Both the position numbers and the translations under genes were made by a program. The notes beneath the pieces are model-generated. The model worked only from the letters and a program-made list of their open reading frames with translations, searched no databases and was not told where the DNA came from. Positions 24,688-33,397 of a DNA stretch of 50,360 nucleotides are shown piece by piece (position 1 is the first letter of the stretch; every line of letters starts with the position of its first letter). This DNA is from JALEFZ01 sp039817415 (GTDB lineage Bacteria; Bacteroidota; Bacteroidia; J057). The stretch is from positions 1 to 50,360 of the forward strand of contig JBCBVV010000047.1 of assembly GCA_039817415.1 (NCBI GenBank), in the 5' to 3' direction.

Positions 24688-25431
24688 ATGAAACGATTGG
24701 AAAACCAAGTTGCCATCATTACAGGTGGAGCCAAAGGCATAGGAAAGGCTACAGCGGAATTGTTTGCCTCAGAAGGAGCAACTGTAATCATTTGGGATGT
24801 TGACGAAGGTAGGGGCCAGGAATTTGCGGGAGAATTATCCAAAAATGGGTACAAGGCAAGTTTTTCATTCGTCAATACGACTGACTATCAGGCCTGCCAG
24901 AGAGCTGCACATGAAGCCCATTCCACCTACGGTCGAATAGATATACTGATCAACAATGCTGGCATCACAAGGGACGCAAGGTTGATAAAAATGACACAAG
25001 AACAATGGAATGCCGTCATCCAAGTCAATTTAGGGGGAGTTTTCAATTGCACCCAAGCCATAGCCCCCATCATGATCCAACAAGGTACGGGAAAAATAGT
25101 GAATGCCTCCTCTGTTGTGGGTGTTTATGGCAATTTCGGTCAGACCAATTATGTAGCGACCAAATCAGGTGTGATCGGTATGACCAAAGTTTGGGCACGT
25201 GAGTTAGGCCCTAAGGGAATCAATGTAAATGCAGTTGCCCCTGGATTTATTGCTACGGAAATGATTGATACCATACCTCCTAAAGTCATTGAAGGTATTG
25301 AAGCTCAAACTCCCCTGAAAAGATTTGGCAAACCTGAAGAAATTGCACAGGCCTATCTTTTCCTTTCTTCAGAGGCTTCCTCTTTTATTAACGGCGAAAC
25401 CCTGAATGTCAATGGGGGAATCACCATTTAA
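24688..25431 (+). CDS. 3-oxoacyl-ACP reductase-like short-chain dehydrogenase (FabG family)
   Basis: 247 residues from the ATG at 24688, the normal FabG length; the frame is open from 24628, but the extra 20 residues match nothing in the family. The cofactor loop GGAKGIG (13-19), the NNAG motif (89-92) and the catalytic S142, Y155 and K159 (NYVATKSG) are all present. It likely reduces 3-ketoacyl-ACP or acetoacetyl-CoA with NADPH. It begins a three-gene rightward set with a KASIII-like protein 47 bases downstream, which supports an acyl-thioester substrate. FabG or a PhaB-like acetoacetyl-CoA reductase are both possible; I therefore give no symbol. Confidence 0.9.
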   Translation: MKRLENQVAIITGGAKGIGKATAELFASEGATVIIWDVDEGRGQEFAGELSKNGYKASFSFVNTTDYQACQRAAHEAHSTYGRIDILINNAGITRDARLIKMTQEQWNAVIQVNLGGVFNCTQAIAPIMIQQGTGKIVNASSVVGVYGNFGQTNYVATKSGVIGMTKVWARELGPKGINVNAVAPGFIATEMIDTIPPKVIEGIEAQTPLKRFGKPEEIAQAYLFLSSEASSFINGETLNVNGGITI

Positions 25432-25478
25432 CTTAAACTCATCTCCTTACCTTTATTCCATTCTTAACAACTTCTCTC

Positions 25479-26462
25479 ATGCGCTACGCCCATATTTTAT
25501 CCTCAGGGCTTTATGCCCCATCCACTGTTCTAGACAATGCCTATTTCGATGAGATGCTAGGGATTGAGGTATCAACTTGGCTAAGCGAAACCGCAAAAAT
25601 CTATGAAAGAAGATGGGCAAATGAAGATGAGTCAACGGTCGATTTATGTCTGAAAGCCTCAAAGAGCGCTTTGTCCAAGGCCAATTTAAATCCTAATGAC
25701 ATAGACTTGATCATCGTTGCCACAGATACCCCCGAGTACGTATCTCCTTCTACTGCCTCTGTCTTACAGCATAAATTGGGGGCAACTCAAGCCGGAACCT
25801 TTGATTTAAATGCCGCTTGCGCAGGTTTCGTAACAGGTCTTGACATAGCCGCTACCTACCTAGGAGCGCGAGAAGACTACGCTCATATACTTGTAGTGGG
25901 TGCGTACGCGATGAGTAAATTTCTGAATAAGGAGGACAAGAAAACGGTTACTCTTTTTGCTGACGGAGCCGGAGCACTAGTGCTAGGGGTAAAGGAGAAA
26001 CCCGGTTTCCGATCATCCATGTTGTTTACCCAAGGTAAATATCACGATGGTATGGGAATTTATGCAGGAGGAACCCATCAACCCATTTCTGAAGCTGCCT
26101 TAGCCAATAAAGATCACCTATTGAAATTTGTGTACCGTTTTCCCAAGACCCTTAATAGAGATGAATGGAGTAGAATGGCGAGAGAGTTAAGTCAGCAAGC
26201 TGAGCTGGCATTGGAAGACATAAGTCATTTCTTCTTCACCCAAATTAATTATAATACCATTGTCGCAACCATGGAAGAGTTGTCGTTACCTATGTCGAGA
26301 GCTCATACCATTATGCACCATTACGGGTACACCGGATCTGCCTGCATTCCTATGGCCTTTGCTGAAGCCGAACAAAAAGGTAAACTAAAGCGAGGGGAAC
26401 ATGTCATGTTGATTGGATCAGGAGGAGGACTGGCCTTTGCAGGAGCTTGCTTTACCTATTGA
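25479..26462 (+). CDS. KASIII-like (FabH family) protein lacking catalytic His and Asn
   Basis: 327 residues, the normal length of 3-oxoacyl-ACP synthase III, with the thiolase fold and the acyl-accepting C114 in DLNAACAGFVTG. The other two residues of the Cys-His-Asn triad are replaced. The motif PHQANLRI of E. coli FabH aligns with FTQINYNTI, giving Thr254 for His. GNTSAAS aligns with GYTGSAC, giving Tyr284 for Asn. Without these the enzyme should not decarboxylate malonyl-ACP. It may instead be an acyltransferase, as with some natural-product KASIII relatives, or a partner subunit. Its neighbours are a FabG-like reductase and an unknown helical protein. Family certain; reaction unknown. 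Confidence 0.88.
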   Translation: MRYAHILSSGLYAPSTVLDNAYFDEMLGIEVSTWLSETAKIYERRWANEDESTVDLCLKASKSALSKANLNPNDIDLIIVATDTPEYVSPSTASVLQHKLGATQAGTFDLNAACAGFVTGLDIAATYLGAREDYAHILVVGAYAMSKFLNKEDKKTVTLFADGAGALVLGVKEKPGFRSSMLFTQGKYHDGMGIYAGGTHQPISEAALANKDHLLKFVYRFPKTLNRDEWSRMARELSQQAELALEDISHFFFTQINYNTIVATMEELSLPMSRAHTIMHHYGYTGSACIPMAFAEAEQKGKLKRGEHVMLIGSGGGLAFAGACFTY

Positions 26463-26529
26463 TCGTTAAAGAATTAGGTAAAAGAGAAGTTTTGAGTGGG
26501 GCTTGATCTCTCCTATAACTTCTTATTTC

Positions 26530-27963
26530 ATGAAGGAGAAACTCAAAAACTTCACCGCATTTACCCAGGAACTCTACCCACATGAAGTTGCCTATCTTCA
26601 ACATATAGCTGAATTTCAAGATGAGGAAAATCAAGCTATCCTCAATCGAATCGTCTATAACTCCCAGCAGGAGGCTGATTTTCTTCCTTTTGATACATCC
26701 ATTGATAAAAGAAAATACTCACGTATCAAAAAGTGGATTCAAAAAAAGCTCCAACTCATCGATGTAGACCAACAATACGCTTGGATCACCCGAATGGAAT
26801 CCGCCATCCTTCAAGATAATATTCTGCCCCATGAAGAAAAGGAACTCCTTAAAGCCTTGGAAAAATCATGCCCCCCTCCATTTTATTTAACCAAGCAGTT
26901 CGATCTTGCCCGCCATTTTCGGCAATATTTACTCATCAGAATGAGGCACAGCGCCTATCAGAAGGTCAATTCATACATGGCGCAAGAGGAAGATATTTAC
27001 CTAAAGGCCATCAAAACCTTTGAAAGTATTCATGAAGCGACAGTAGATATTACCAATCAATATTCCCTCAACAACACTGAGTCCCAACAATGGGAAGAAA
27101 GTCTTCAAAGCATTTTTTATGATGAGAAGTTAGATGGATTGAATCGTTATCGAGCTGCAGTTAGGCTTAATTTCATCTATATCAATTACAGGGAATATGA
27201 AAGGCTTCAACAAATCCTTCATCATTTGGATGGGTTGTTTGAGAGAGGATTGTTTTATTCACGACGTATACTAGCCAATTACTACTTTAATCGTCTTCTC
27301 TTTCATTCCTTAATAGGCGAACAAGAAACTGCCATAAAGTATGGCTACCTCTCCATAAGGCACCAAAATGCCGACTATCTCCATTATGTCAATAGCCTGA
27401 GCACGGTCTTACTCAAAGGTATGCGCGAAAAAGAGGCGCTAGATTTGTTGAGCGAAGCCCTTCCCAGCATTAAAAATTCTCCCAACTCACATACCCGAGT
27501 AGCCTTTGCGACAAACTATATCAGATGCCTACAACAAAATGGAATGTTAAAAGAAGGCAAGAGATATGCAGAGATTTTCCTGCGTGGATACAAAGATCAG
27601 GTTCTTACCCAGAGATGGCATGGCTTCTTTACAGCTTACATTAGAATCTTGTTGGTCCTTGAAGAATACGAAGTCATCAATAAAACAGCCTCAAGGTATA
27701 AACTCCTCAAAAGGGAGGAGTCCTATAAAGTAAGACCAGGTTATGTTCCGGGATTATATTGGTATATGCTAATGGCACAGTACAAAGAAGGACTGATCAA
27801 CCAAGACTACTTACAGGAACAACTTCACTATAGTGGTAAAAAGGCCTTTATGAGTGCACCTAAAACAAGACAAATCATGTGTGAACTTATCGAGGAACTT
27901 TCTCCTCACCTTCCAACAATAATAAAGGAGGTCAAACAAGAGATTGGAATTCAGTCAACCTAA
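26530..27963 (+). CDS. Helical (TPR-like) repeat protein of unknown function
   Basis: 477 residues from the ATG at 26530; a TTG nine codons upstream (26503) is also open but less likely. No signal peptide or membrane helix is present, so it is probably cytoplasmic. The sequence is almost all helical, rich in Tyr, Gln, Leu and charged residues. From about residue 200 on it shows irregular 30-40 residue helix pairs with small residues at the turns, as in tetratricopeptide-like repeats (for example LGYSSIRHQ-like YGYLSIRHQNADYLHYVNS). I recognise no enzyme motif. It sits 67 bases after the KASIII-like gene on the same strand. It may be a scaffold for a protein complex; nothing proves a link. Confidence 0.72.
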   Translation: MKEKLKNFTAFTQELYPHEVAYLQHIAEFQDEENQAILNRIVYNSQQEADFLPFDTSIDKRKYSRIKKWIQKKLQLIDVDQQYAWITRMESAILQDNILPHEEKELLKALEKSCPPPFYLTKQFDLARHFRQYLLIRMRHSAYQKVNSYMAQEEDIYLKAIKTFESIHEATVDITNQYSLNNTESQQWEESLQSIFYDEKLDGLNRYRAAVRLNFIYINYREYERLQQILHHLDGLFERGLFYSRRILANYYFNRLLFHSLIGEQETAIKYGYLSIRHQNADYLHYVNSLSTVLLKGMREKEALDLLSEALPSIKNSPNSHTRVAFATNYIRCLQQNGMLKEGKRYAEIFLRGYKDQVLTQRWHGFFTAYIRILLVLEEYEVINKTASRYKLLKREESYKVRPGYVPGLYWYMLMAQYKEGLINQDYLQEQLHYSGKKAFMSAPKTRQIMCELIEELSPHLPTIIKEVKQEIGIQST

Positions 27964-28234
27964 CTTAAATCGCCCCTAACAAACTGACTATCAACGCAAA
28001 GCTAATACTGCTCATCAAAAAAACAGAAATAGTCGAGCCAAACTAATTTCTGATCTGATTCTTTGAAGGTCCAGATTTTCCTTTTTTAAGTACTAAGAAC
28101 CCATTGTTCCCTTACTGGAATTCAAAGAGCTTACATTTTCTTATAAATCTGATCTTTTTCAGAGGTGGAAGAGCTATGGTCTCAAGTCTGGAAAGGGTCG
28201 AAGGGGCATACTACTGAAAATCAAACTATTATTT
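27964..28234. other. Intergenic region upstream of TonB receptor
   Basis: 271 bases without a supported reading frame. TACATTTT at 28132-28139 resembles the -7 element TAnnTTTG and lies about 95 bases before the receptor ATG. A TTG sits at 28104, but the spacing of 25 is too long for confidence. No terminator is visible after the preceding gene. Confidence 0.35.
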
Positions 28235-30745
28235 ATGAAACAGATTTGGACTCTACTGATTCTCGCATTGATGGTACCTCTTGCCACAATTGGGCAAAAT
28301 GGTAGCATAAAAGGCCGTATTAGTTCCGCCTCTGGGAACAACAGCCTGATTGGCGCTACGGTAAGTATTCCTGCCTTGAATCTAGGAACCAATACAGATT
28401 CAAAAGGAAATTACCTTCTCGAAAACGTAAAAGCGGGAACCCATAACATGGTGATTAGCTTCATTGGGTTTGCCGACATGGAAAAAGAAGTTACTGTTTC
28501 TGCTGGCAACACAGCGGAAGTTAACATCAAACTGGAAAGTCAGGATGTACTGGGAGAAGAAGTCATTATCTCTGCATCCAAACGCCCTGAAAAGATCACC
28601 CAGGCTCCTGCCAGTGTGAATGTCATCAGAAGCCAAAGTATTGACGAACTCCCTTCCTTCAATATCGGAGAATTGGCAGGTCGTACCAAAGGTGTTGACT
28701 ATGTAAGAGCTGGGGTATTAGGAACAGGTCTGAACGTACGAGGATTCAACTCCGCTTTTAACCCAAAGAACCTCCAGGTAAATGACGGTAGATTCTCTAC
28801 CCTTATTGCGACAGGTCTACCCCTGGGAAGCCTTAGTACAATAGTGAAGGAGGATATTGAACGAGTTGAGATCATTCTAGGACCTGCTGCGGCGCTTTAT
28901 GGGCCAAACGCCCATAACGGACTCGTCAACACCATTACCAAAGATCCAAGGGATTACCAAGGAACTACCCTAGCAGTCGGGGCTGGAAACCAAAATGTAT
29001 TGACAGGAAGACTCAGACATGCTCAGGTGTTGATTGAGGACAAACTAGCCTTCAAAATCACAGGAGAATATACCCAAGGAACTGAGTTTGACTATGTAGA
29101 CTCCGTATACATTGGAGGAAATCCATTTGAAGAACTAGAGCTAAACAGAGACTTCAACGTCCTACGTGGAGAAGCTCAAATCATTTATACCCCTAAGGAA
29201 AACCATGATATCATTTTCATGACTGGGCACTCCAATAGCAATAACCTTGCCCAGACCAACGCAGGTAGAAACCAAATCAAAGACTGGAGAATTCACTACT
29301 ATCAATTGAAGTTTCAGTCTCCACGATGGTTTGGCCAGGTATATTATACCCAGTCTCGCACAGACTCTACCTATGCTATCAACCAACGAACCCAAAATTA
29401 CTGGTCTTATATTGGAAGTGGTTTTAGTGAAGAAGAAGCCTTGGAAAATTCCTACAGCACAGCCTGGTTTCCCTTAAACGCAGACACACCTAGTATTGGG
29501 ATTCCTCTCAATCGTGGAGCTATTTTTAAGGACCAGTCCAATCGTCTCAATGCAGAGGTTCAAGGAAATCAAACCTGGGGAGATTTCTCTATCATTGGTG
29601 GGGCACAGTTCCAAAGGGACATGGCCAATAGCCTTGGAACGTATTTGATAGACGGCGATGGCCAAATCAATATCAATCAAATCGGGGTTTATGCGCAGGC
29701 CGAGTACAAGATTGGAAATAAATTGAAGTTGATGGGGGCCCTACGTGCAGATAACCATGACCTTTACGGTTTCAACTTTGTGCCAAAAGGTGCTTTGTTA
29801 TACTTTGTACCGAATGGTGCGCTTAGATTTACGTATTCCCAAGGGATTGCGGCACCGACTATTCTTAACCTTGAAGCGAATATCTTCGGTGGATTGCTTC
29901 TAGGAAATGGACAAGGATTTACCCTTAGCGACAACAGTACAGTCGATCCCCTTCAGGTGGAAAAAATTCAAACCATTGAGGTTGGATACAAAGGAACCGT
30001 TGCCAAGAAACTCTTTGTAGATGCCAACGCTTACTACAATATTTCAACCAACTTCCTAAGCCCTGCCATTAATGTGGCTAGGCCCCTAGATGGTGTTTTG
30101 GTTACAGACCGTGGAGATACTCCCATTCAGAACTTGATCCCTGGTACACCAGAAGCGGGTGCAGGATTGGTCCTAACCTATGTCAACTTTGGTCGCGTGA
30201 ATACTTATGGATTCGACATGGGTTTGAGGTATGTATTGAACAAAAACTTCGATGCGATCCTGAACTATTCTTTCTTCGGATTTGATTTGGATGAAACAGA
30301 CCTAGAAAACGATGGCAATAGAGATGGTGAAGTCAGTCCTACTGATTTGCCTATCAATGCACCATCTAATAAGATTTCTGCCGGTGTCAACTATAGAAAT
30401 GATGTGTTTTTCGCGAACGCTTTCGTGAGATGGGTACAAGCTTACGATTTCTTCTCTGGGATTAACGTAGCTGCAGCCACTAATGAGGATCTGATTTACA
30501 ATGGTTCGCCAGTAGTAGAAGATGCAAGAGTAGGACGTACCTTTAACTACGGTCCTCTTGGCGGATTTGTAAATGTGGATATAGCCGCAGGTGTAAAGTT
30601 AGCTGAAGGGAAATATGTGATCTCCGGACAGGTTACAAACCTATTCAATTCTGAGGTGAGGGAGTTTGTAGCCTCCCCTTCCATTGGCAGACTGTTCTCT
30701 GTTGAATTGAAAGTGAACCTTGGTCCCATCAAACCGATCAAATAA
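28235..30745 (+). CDS. TonB-dependent outer-membrane receptor
   Basis: 836 residues: signal peptide (about 1-20), CarboxypepD_reg-like beta-sandwich (about 24-105, GSIKGRISSASGNNSLIGATV...LGTNTDSKGNYLLENVKAGTH), plug domain (about 118-225, LNVRGFNSAF...IERVEIILGPAAALYGPNA) and a beta barrel to the end. It uses TonB energy to bring a ligand across the outer membrane. There is no SusD partner, so it is not a SusC/D pair; it is shorter than SusC and closer to receptors for siderophores, cobalamin or small organic ligands. It precedes, on the same strand and 105 bases away, a polyester-depolymerase-type esterase, a symporter and an acyl-CoA ligase. Ester oligomer or hydroxy-acid import is possible. 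Confidence 0.92.
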   Translation: MKQIWTLLILALMVPLATIGQNGSIKGRISSASGNNSLIGATVSIPALNLGTNTDSKGNYLLENVKAGTHNMVISFIGFADMEKEVTVSAGNTAEVNIKLESQDVLGEEVIISASKRPEKITQAPASVNVIRSQSIDELPSFNIGELAGRTKGVDYVRAGVLGTGLNVRGFNSAFNPKNLQVNDGRFSTLIATGLPLGSLSTIVKEDIERVEIILGPAAALYGPNAHNGLVNTITKDPRDYQGTTLAVGAGNQNVLTGRLRHAQVLIEDKLAFKITGEYTQGTEFDYVDSVYIGGNPFEELELNRDFNVLRGEAQIIYTPKENHDIIFMTGHSNSNNLAQTNAGRNQIKDWRIHYYQLKFQSPRWFGQVYYTQSRTDSTYAINQRTQNYWSYIGSGFSEEEALENSYSTAWFPLNADTPSIGIPLNRGAIFKDQSNRLNAEVQGNQTWGDFSIIGGAQFQRDMANSLGTYLIDGDGQININQIGVYAQAEYKIGNKLKLMGALRADNHDLYGFNFVPKGALLYFVPNGALRFTYSQGIAAPTILNLEANIFGGLLLGNGQGFTLSDNSTVDPLQVEKIQTIEVGYKGTVAKKLFVDANAYYNISTNFLSPAINVARPLDGVLVTDRGDTPIQNLIPGTPEAGAGLVLTYVNFGRVNTYGFDMGLRYVLNKNFDAILNYSFFGFDLDETDLENDGNRDGEVSPTDLPINAPSNKISAGVNYRNDVFFANAFVRWVQAYDFFSGINVAAATNEDLIYNGSPVVEDARVGRTFNYGPLGGFVNVDIAAGVKLAEGKYVISGQVTNLFNSEVREFVASPSIGRLFSVELKVNLGPIKPIK

Positions 30746-30850
30746 TACTAACTCATACAGTGTGTAACAGTCAGCCTGCAGGGAAATAGGATTGATGTCA
30801 TTCACTCTGCTTGGCTGGCTGCTACCATCACTTCCATCAATTATCATGGA

Positions 30851-31840
30851 ATGAAAAAAACCTCAACCTTTCTCCACACACAATTATGGATGGCAGGGCT
30901 GTTCCTTTTGGGAATTCTGCCTTTTACAACACAAGGACAGATGAAACTTATTGAGGACTTTGGCCCAAATCCGGGTGAATTGAAAGCCTTTTTACACCTT
31001 CCAGCTCAGGCGAAAGGTCCTATGCCTCTGGTTGTAGCCCTCCATGGGTGCCTACAAAACTCTGAAGAATATGCCCGAGAAACAGGATGGAACGAAATGG
31101 GAGATAAATATGGCTTTGCAGTTTTGTATCCCGAACAAGTAGCTAGTAACAATCCCAACAAGTGTTTCAGCTGGTTTCTAGAAGGGGATATCAATAAAGA
31201 TGAAGGGGAGACTCAATCCATTAAAAGTATGATTGACTACCTTCTTTCTTCTCAAGATATCGATAGCAGCCAAATTTATGTTTCTGGTCTGTCGGCTGGT
31301 GGATGTATGACTGCGGTGATGATGGCTACCTATCCTTCTCTTTTCAAAGGAGGAGCTGTCATCGCGGGTGTTCCTTACAAGGCCACAATCACCTTTGAAG
31401 GCGCTCTTCTGGCCATGCAAGGAGCGGTAGACCAAGCACCCGATCAATGGGGAAAACTGGTACACGAACAAAACCCCGAATACAAAGGAGCATATCCTAA
31501 TCTAGTTATCTTCCATGGAGCCGAAGACCCTGTCGTCAACAGGAAAAATATGGAGGAACTCGCCGAGCAATGGCAAGCTCTTCATAAACTGACCGCAGAA
31601 AAGGCTATTGTAGAATCTAACTTTGATGGAAACCCTAATGTGACACGGAAAAGCTATCTCGATAACATGAAAAAGCGAAAGGTCGTTACATTTGAGGTAG
31701 AGAAGCTTGGCCATGCTATGCCTGTGAGTCCAGGTACAGGTCCCAAACAAGGAGGAGCCACTGGAAGGTTCTCTGTCAATGCGGGCTTTTATGTTACCTA
31801 TTGGGCAGCTGAATTTTTCGGCTTGATCGAAGATAAATAA
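30851..31840 (+). CDS. PHB-depolymerase/feruloyl-esterase-type secreted esterase
   Basis: 329 residues. A signal peptide (about 1-30, ending TTQGQ) directs export. The alpha/beta-hydrolase core has the oxyanion motif VVALHGCLQN (62-70), the nucleophile S148 in GLSAGGCM, an Asp in IFHGAEDPVV and a His in KLGHAMPVSPGTGP. This set is typical of the PHB depolymerase family esterases (LpqC/Esterase_phb). Such enzymes hydrolyse poly-3-hydroxybutyrate or aryl esters; the exact substrate is open. A symporter follows after 36 bases and an acyl-CoA ligase overlaps that symporter, so one transcription unit is likely. Cleaved hydroxy acids could be taken up and activated by those two. Confidence 0.88.
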   Translation: MKKTSTFLHTQLWMAGLFLLGILPFTTQGQMKLIEDFGPNPGELKAFLHLPAQAKGPMPLVVALHGCLQNSEEYARETGWNEMGDKYGFAVLYPEQVASNNPNKCFSWFLEGDINKDEGETQSIKSMIDYLLSSQDIDSSQIYVSGLSAGGCMTAVMMATYPSLFKGGAVIAGVPYKATITFEGALLAMQGAVDQAPDQWGKLVHEQNPEYKGAYPNLVIFHGAEDPVVNRKNMEELAEQWQALHKLTAEKAIVESNFDGNPNVTRKSYLDNMKKRKVVTFEVEKLGHAMPVSPGTGPKQGGATGRFSVNAGFYVTYWAAEFFGLIEDK

Positions 31841-31876
31841 TGAGTTCTTTTTCCGTAGACAAAAGATTAATTCGCA

Positions 31877-33397
31877 ATGAAGTTAACAGGGACTTGGCTT
31901 TTGATTCTGGCCTATATGGCGACAGTCATCTTTTTGGTGATCAGATCGGCCAGCAAGACCAAAAGCATCAAAGATTTTGCAGTGGGTTCGGGTCAATTTT
32001 CGCCCTTGGCGGTGGCATTGGCATTAGCTGCTTCTACCACCAGTGCAGCCACCTTCATTATCAATCCTGGCTTTGTAGCTCTTTATGGCTGGAGTGCAGT
32101 TATTTCTTATGCCTTCGTCCTACCAGCAGGAGCTTTGATATCGTTGGTGATTTTTACCAAGGGATTTCGAAAATTTGGGAGTTCCATCCAGGCACTCACC
32201 ATGGCACAATGGATCGGGAGTAGATACAATTCCCAGTGGTTTGCCTTCTTTTTTGCCCTCCTCTCCTTGCTCTTGATCACCTTCATCGTCCTCATTTGCG
32301 TGGGTTTGACCAATGTTCTGGCAGCAAACCTTCAGTTAGAACCAGTATGGGTCCTTCTTGCTGTCATCGTATTCATTTTCGGATATATGAGTGTTGGAGG
32401 AGCCAACTCTATGGTTTATACCAATACCATCCAAGCCCTGATTATGCTGGTAGTTTGTTTGCTCTTATTGGGTAGTGGGTACGAACACTTCTCCAATGGT
32501 GTCAAAGGATTCTGGGATTCTTTGAGTCAGATAGATCCATTACTCATTGAAAATACCAATCCCTCCTCTCCCCTTTTCAGGGATTTTTATGAGATCATTT
32601 TTTGCCAGTTCATCATTGGGGTAGCCATCATTTGCCAGCCACATATCATCACCAAGTCTCTTCTTCTTAAGAATCCCAAAGACGTGAATACCTATTTATT
32701 TTGGGGAATATTAGTTGAGGCACTATTCTTTATGGTGGTCATAACAGGCCTATACGCGCGCCTGGAATTTCCAGACCTCATTGTTGGAGGGGAGACCATT
32801 GCCATGGATAGTATTATTCCTACCTATGTAGCTACGGAATTTCCAGTTATCCTGACTTTGATTGTCATTCTAGGCCTGATTTCTGCGGGAATCTCTACGC
32901 TTGAAGGACTCATACAATCCCTATCAACAACCATTACATCTGATATACTGGATGCCAAATTGGGTCACCTCCTATTTACTGGGGATGGAGCAGAAAAGAA
33001 AAAAATACAAGCCAACCGATGGGTTATCTTATTGCTAGCCATTATATCCTTTATCCTCTCCTATCAACAGTTGATTAAACCTGATTTGAGCGTGGCAATT
33101 TTTGCACAAAATGGCGTATATGCTTATTTCTCTGCAGCCTTTGTCCCAGTTTTGTTTGGGACCTTTTTCCCAAAGACACCCAAGCAAGCGGCCATCGTAG
33201 CGTCTGCAACTGCTGTTATCGTACATTTCCTCATATACTACGGGAGAATTGGCAGCTATATGCAAGAGCCCGTTAGAAACCCAGCTATTGCCTCTTCGAC
33301 AGCTATCTTAGTCGCTTCTGCTGTTGGCTTCTTGGGCTATTTGATTTTCTTCAACAAAAATGAAGTTGGACCCCTTACCACTAAGGCTTCTGTATGA
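31877..33397 (+). CDS. Sodium:solute symporter family protein
   Basis: 506 residues with about 13 hydrophobic segments, matching the SSS (LeuT-fold) family. The early conserved stretch FAVGSGQFSPLAVALALAAS is the Na+/substrate gate helix, and YMSVGGANSMVYTNTIQALIM is the SSS core motif region. Members carry pantothenate, proline, sugars, acetate or short organic acids. The gene lies between the secreted esterase and the acyl-CoA ligase. Its TGA stop overlaps the ligase ATG by 4 bases (ATGA), a sign of translational coupling, so a monocarboxylate or hydroxy acid is the best guess. A sugar or amino acid cannot be excluded. Confidence 0.92.
   Translation: MKLTGTWLLILAYMATVIFLVIRSASKTKSIKDFAVGSGQFSPLAVALALAASTTSAATFIINPGFVALYGWSAVISYAFVLPAGALISLVIFTKGFRKFGSSIQALTMAQWIGSRYNSQWFAFFFALLSLLLITFIVLICVGLTNVLAANLQLEPVWVLLAVIVFIFGYMSVGGANSMVYTNTIQALIMLVVCLLLLGSGYEHFSNGVKGFWDSLSQIDPLLIENTNPSSPLFRDFYEIIFCQFIIGVAIICQPHIITKSLLLKNPKDVNTYLFWGILVEALFFMVVITGLYARLEFPDLIVGGETIAMDSIIPTYVATEFPVILTLIVILGLISAGISTLEGLIQSLSTTITSDILDAKLGHLLFTGDGAEKKKIQANRWVILLLAIISFILSYQQLIKPDLSVAIFAQNGVYAYFSAAFVPVLFGTFFPKTPKQAAIVASATAVIVHFLIYYGRIGSYMQEPVRNPAIASSTAILVASAVGFLGYLIFFNKNEVGPLTTKASV

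Noticed and set aside
28235..30745. TonB receptor as a SusC member
   Set aside because: It is shorter than SusC and has no SusD neighbour.
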